From NCBI GenBank assembly GCA_024640945.1, contig JAHEEA010000002.1, forward strand, positions 1 to 64,000: a stretch of 64,000 nt of DNA, read 5' to 3'. Each line of letters begins with the position of its first letter. Positions within the stretch are counted from its first letter, which is position 1. The stretch comes from Candidatus Methylopumilus sp. Its GTDB lineage: Bacteria > Pseudomonadota > Gammaproteobacteria > Burkholderiales > Methylophilaceae. Below, piece after piece: positions 61,147 to 64,000 of this stretch. The notes under the pieces were generated by a model. It was given only the letters and a program-made list of their open reading frames with translations, made no database searches and was not told where the DNA came from. Position numbers and translations under genes: made by a program.

Positions 61147-64000
61147 ATGGGCAGCGGAATGCCAGAGCAACAAGGTTTATATAGTCCTTCTAACGAGCGT
61201 GATGCCTGTGGTTTAGGTTTTGTTGCCCACATTAAAGGCAACAAGAGCCACAAGATTGTGCAACAAGGCTTGCAGATTCTTGCAAACCTAACGCATCGTG
61301 GCGCAACTGGCTATGACCCAAAACTGGGTGATGGCGCAGGTATTTTGATTCAAATGCCTGATGCCTTCATGCGCAAAGAAGCGACGAAACTTGGTATTAA
61401 GCTACCAGCGCTAGGCGAATACGCTTGCGGTACCGCATTCTTACCCCAAACTAAAAACGGCCGTGAAGCTTGTGAGTCTATTGTTGCTCGCATCATTCAC
61501 GAAGAAGGCCAAAACTTACTCGGTTGGCGCGATGTTCCTCGCGACAACAGCAATATCGCTCAAGCAGCTAAAGATGTTGAACCAGAAATGCGCCAAGTAT
61601 TTATTGGTCGCAATGAAAAGCTAGCAGATCAAAATGCTTTCGAGCGTAAATTATTTGTGATTCGTAAACGTATCGAACATGAAGTTCGTGCGCTTAAATT
61701 AGACGACTCAGCACAATTCTATTTCCCTTCATTGTCTTCAAAAACCATCATTTACAAAGGCATGTTGCTTGCCAATGAAGTCGGTGTTTATTACAAAGAC
61801 TTGCAAGATGAAGACATGGTTTCTGCACTTGCACTGGTGCATCAACGCTTCTCCACCAACACTTTCCCTGCTTGGGATTTGGCACATCCATTCCGCATGA
61901 TTGCGCACAACGGTGAAATCAATACCGTGCAAGGCAATATCAACTGGATGGCGGCACGCCACGAATCAATGCGTTCAGCGTTAATGGGTGAAGACCTAGA
62001 AAAATTATGGCCATTGATTGTTGAAGGTCAGTCTGACTCTGCAGCATTTGATAATGCACTTGAGTTGCTTGTCGCTGGTGGATATTCATTACCACACGCA
62101 ATGATGATGCTAATTCCAGAAGCATGGTCTAACGAAAGTGCTAGCAAACTCATGGATGACGATAGACGTGCATTCTATGAATATCATGCAGCATTAATGG
62201 AACCATGGGATGGCCCAGCTGCGGTTGCATTTACAGACGGTACAACGATTGGCGCAACATTAGACCGTAACGGTTTGCGTCCAGCGCGCTATTTAGTGAC
62301 TGACGATGACCATGTGATGATGGCTTCGGAAATGGGCGTGCTTACTTTCCCTGAAGAAAAAATCGTTAAAAAATGGCGTCTACAGCCAGGCAAAATGTTG
62401 CTCATTAACCTAGAGCAAGGTCGCATTATTGATGATGCCGAAGTTAAACAAGAATTAGCAAAGGCGAAGCCTTACCAAGAATGGTTGAAAAAGTCTCGCT
62501 ACCACTTAAGCGATTTGCCTACTGTTGACGCAAAAGTTGAAATGGCTGCTAGCTTGTTAGACACACAACAAGCATTTGGCTACACACAAGAAGACATTAA
62601 GTTCGTCATGCAGCCAATGATTGCGAATGGCGAAGAAGCATCTGGCTCTATGGGTAATGATGCAGCGCTTTCAGTGTTATCAAACAAACCAAAAGTTTTA
62701 TACCACTACTTCAAACAATTATTTGCTCAAGTGACTAACCCACCAATCGATCCAATTCGTGAAGAATTAGTGATGTCATTGGTGACATTTATTGGTCCAA
62801 AACCTAATTTACTTGGTATTGATGAAACCAATCCTCCAATGCGTTTAGAGGCAAGTCAGCCTGTATTAACGCTAGAAGAATTGGAACAAATTAAATCGAT
62901 TAGCGCATTTACACAAAACCAATATCGAACTCTAACACTAGACATTACTTACCCTACTGAGCAAGGTAAACGCGGCATGGAAGCGGCAGTAGAAGCCGTA
63001 TGCACTGCAGCGAATAAAGCCGTTCATGATGGCTTCAATGTTTTAGTGTTATCTGATCGCAACGTTAGCAAAGATCGCTTGGCGATTCCTGCATTGCTTG
63101 CTACTTCAGCAACCCATCAATCATTAGTGCGTGCTGGTCTTCGCACTAGCACTGGCTTAGTGATTGATACAGGTTCTGCACGCGAAGTACATCATTTCGC
63201 GTTGCTTGCAGGTTATGGTGCAGAAGCGGTTTGTCCTTGGTTAGCGTTCCAAACTATTGCTGATTTAGTGGGTAATGATACTTACGAAAGCAACAAGAAA
63301 TTTGTTAAAGCAATCGGCAAAGGCCTGCATAAAGTTATGTCTAAGATGGGTATTTCAACTTACCAATCTTACTGTGGCGCACAAATCTTTGAAGCGATTG
63401 GCCTCAACACAGCATTTATTGAAAAATACTTCACAGGCACTGCAACGCACATTGAAGGTATTGGCTTAAGCGAAGTGGCTCAAGAAGCCTTGAATATGCA
63501 CAACAATGCTTTTGGTGAAGATCCAGTGTTGGTAAATGCACTTGAAGCTGGCGGTGAATATGCTTTCCGTGTACGCGGTGAAGAACACATGTGGACACCA
63601 GAATCTATTGCTAAGTTACAACATGCAACACGTACGGGCGAAGCAAGTACTTACAAAGAATATGCAAAACTCATCAACGACCAGAGCCGTCGCCATATGA
63701 CTTTACGTAGCTTGTTCGAAATTAAATCTGCTGGCGCGCCTGTGCCTTTAGATGAAGTTGAACCAGCAAAAGAGATTGTTAAACGTTTCGCAACAGGTGC
63801 GATGTCTTTAGGTTCTATTTCAACTGAAGCGCATGCCACATTAGCGATTGCGATGAACCGGATTGGTGGTAAATCAAATACTGGCGAAGGCGGCGAAGAT
63901 CCTAAACGTTTCATCCCTGTTGCTAAAGCAAGTTCAATGGCTGAAGTGATTGGCGCCAGCTTAATCGAGAAAGACATTGCGCTTAAAGCTGGCGATTCAA
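61147..64000 (+). CDS. gltB: Glutamate synthase (NADPH) large subunit, N-terminal part (cut by window edge)
   Basis: 951 residues are visible of an enzyme of about 1500. After a short propeptide comes ERDACGLGFVAH, whose Cys becomes the N-terminal nucleophile of the glutamine amidotransferase domain. HRGATGYDPKLGDGAGI near 48, VHQRFSTNTFPAWDLAHPFR near 234 and the start of the FMN synthase domain (SISTEAHATLAIAMNRIGGK) follow. With GltD it makes two glutamates from glutamine and 2-oxoglutarate, which completes the GS-GOGAT cycle with glnA. ATG 61147 is chosen with GAGGG 6 nt before; ATG 61159 is an alternative. Confidence 0.98.
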   Translation, partial: MGSGMPEQQGLYSPSNERDACGLGFVAHIKGNKSHKIVQQGLQILANLTHRGATGYDPKLGDGAGILIQMPDAFMRKEATKLGIKLPALGEYACGTAFLPQTKNGREACESIVARIIHEEGQNLLGWRDVPRDNSNIAQAAKDVEPEMRQVFIGRNEKLADQNAFERKLFVIRKRIEHEVRALKLDDSAQFYFPSLSSKTIIYKGMLLANEVGVYYKDLQDEDMVSALALVHQRFSTNTFPAWDLAHPFRMIAHNGEINTVQGNINWMAARHESMRSALMGEDLEKLWPLIVEGQSDSAAFDNALELLVAGGYSLPHAMMMLIPEAWSNESASKLMDDDRRAFYEYHAALMEPWDGPAAVAFTDGTTIGATLDRNGLRPARYLVTDDDHVMMASEMGVLTFPEEKIVKKWRLQPGKMLLINLEQGRIIDDAEVKQELAKAKPYQEWLKKSRYHLSDLPTVDAKVEMAASLLDTQQAFGYTQEDIKFVMQPMIANGEEASGSMGNDAALSVLSNKPKVLYHYFKQLFAQVTNPPIDPIREELVMSLVTFIGPKPNLLGIDETNPPMRLEASQPVLTLEELEQIKSISAFTQNQYRTLTLDITYPTEQGKRGMEAAVEAVCTAANKAVHDGFNVLVLSDRNVSKDRLAIPALLATSATHQSLVRAGLRTSTGLVIDTGSAREVHHFALLAGYGAEAVCPWLAFQTIADLVGNDTYESNKKFVKAIGKGLHKVMSKMGISTYQSYCGAQIFEAIGLNTAFIEKYFTGTATHIEGIGLSEVAQEALNMHNNAFGEDPVLVNALEAGGEYAFRVRGEEHMWTPESIAKLQHATRTGEASTYKEYAKLINDQSRRHMTLRSLFEIKSAGAPVPLDEVEPAKEIVKRFATGAMSLGSISTEAHATLAIAMNRIGGKSNTGEGGEDPKRFIPVAKASSMAEVIGASLIEKDIALKAGDS

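Overview
The window looks like chromosomal core sequence from a betaproteobacterial methylotroph of the Methylophilaceae (Methylotenera-like). This is an inference. It rests on a solitary PQQ precursor peptide gene (pqqA), a formaldehyde-activating-enzyme (Fae) family protein, a betaproteobacterial glutathione-synthesis pair, the order TorF-type porin-glnK-amtB, glnA-DUF4124-ntrB-ntrC, and AT-leaning coding sequence. No insertion sequence, prophage, CRISPR array or rRNA operon was found. One tRNA gene is present. Gene density is high: no gene-free stretch exceeds 300 bases, and the longest (60872-61146) holds the gltB leader.

Layout. 1-1305: tolC (cut by the window edge) and pcm, minus strand. 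1408-3418: TPP riboswitch and thiC. 3569-6864: RluB/RluF-type pseudouridine synthase, uppP, mutY and a small unknown gene. 6913-9599: Fae paralogue, DoxX protein, ispH and a GyrI-like protein. 9694-12038: purU, lysA and the short lipoprotein lptM. 12104-16269: a minus-strand run of Gx-type membrane protein, NusG-II protein, apbE, gshB and gshA. 16420-19163: TorF-type porin, glnK and amtB behind a sigma-54 promoter. 19403-27386: ubiK, ferritin-like/VIT1 protein, metH, mpl, a TonB-like protein and a [2Fe-2S] ferredoxin. 27389-38381: HIT protein, oxidoreductase, lipA, lipB, ybeD, dacA, rlpA, rodA, mrdA, mreD, mreC and mreB, all minus strand; the elongasome genes are contiguous. 38501-41707: gatCAB. 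41766-50132: pyrE, xthA, ssb, MFS, uvrA, mtgA, aroE and rhodanese. 50215-54822: glnA, DUF4124 and ntrBC with NtrC sites and sigma-54 promoters. 54951-60871: pqqA, mltA, apaG, thiG, thiS, tRNA-Gly, thiD, thiE and hemL. 61055 to the end: a structured leader and gltB (cut by the window edge).

How it fits together. Nitrogen assimilation is the strongest theme. AmtB/GlnK, glutamine synthetase, NtrB/NtrC and glutamate synthase are all here. Three of the transcription units (porin-glnK-amtB, glnA, ntrBC) carry near-consensus sigma-54 promoters. Two of these have NtrC-type dyads about 97-98 bp upstream of the predicted start. Thiamine synthesis is split over three loci (thiC; thiSG; thiDE), and only thiC shows a TPP riboswitch. 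Cell-wall elongation genes form the other large block.

Items most worth following up are the gltB leader, whose terminator hairpin loop is complementary to the gltB Shine-Dalgarno sequence; a sigma-54 promoter that would give a leaderless ntrB mRNA; a Fae paralogue without the expected catalytic histidine; an ApbE/NusG-II/Gx membrane module resembling flavin-based electron-transfer loci; and an orphan pqqA.
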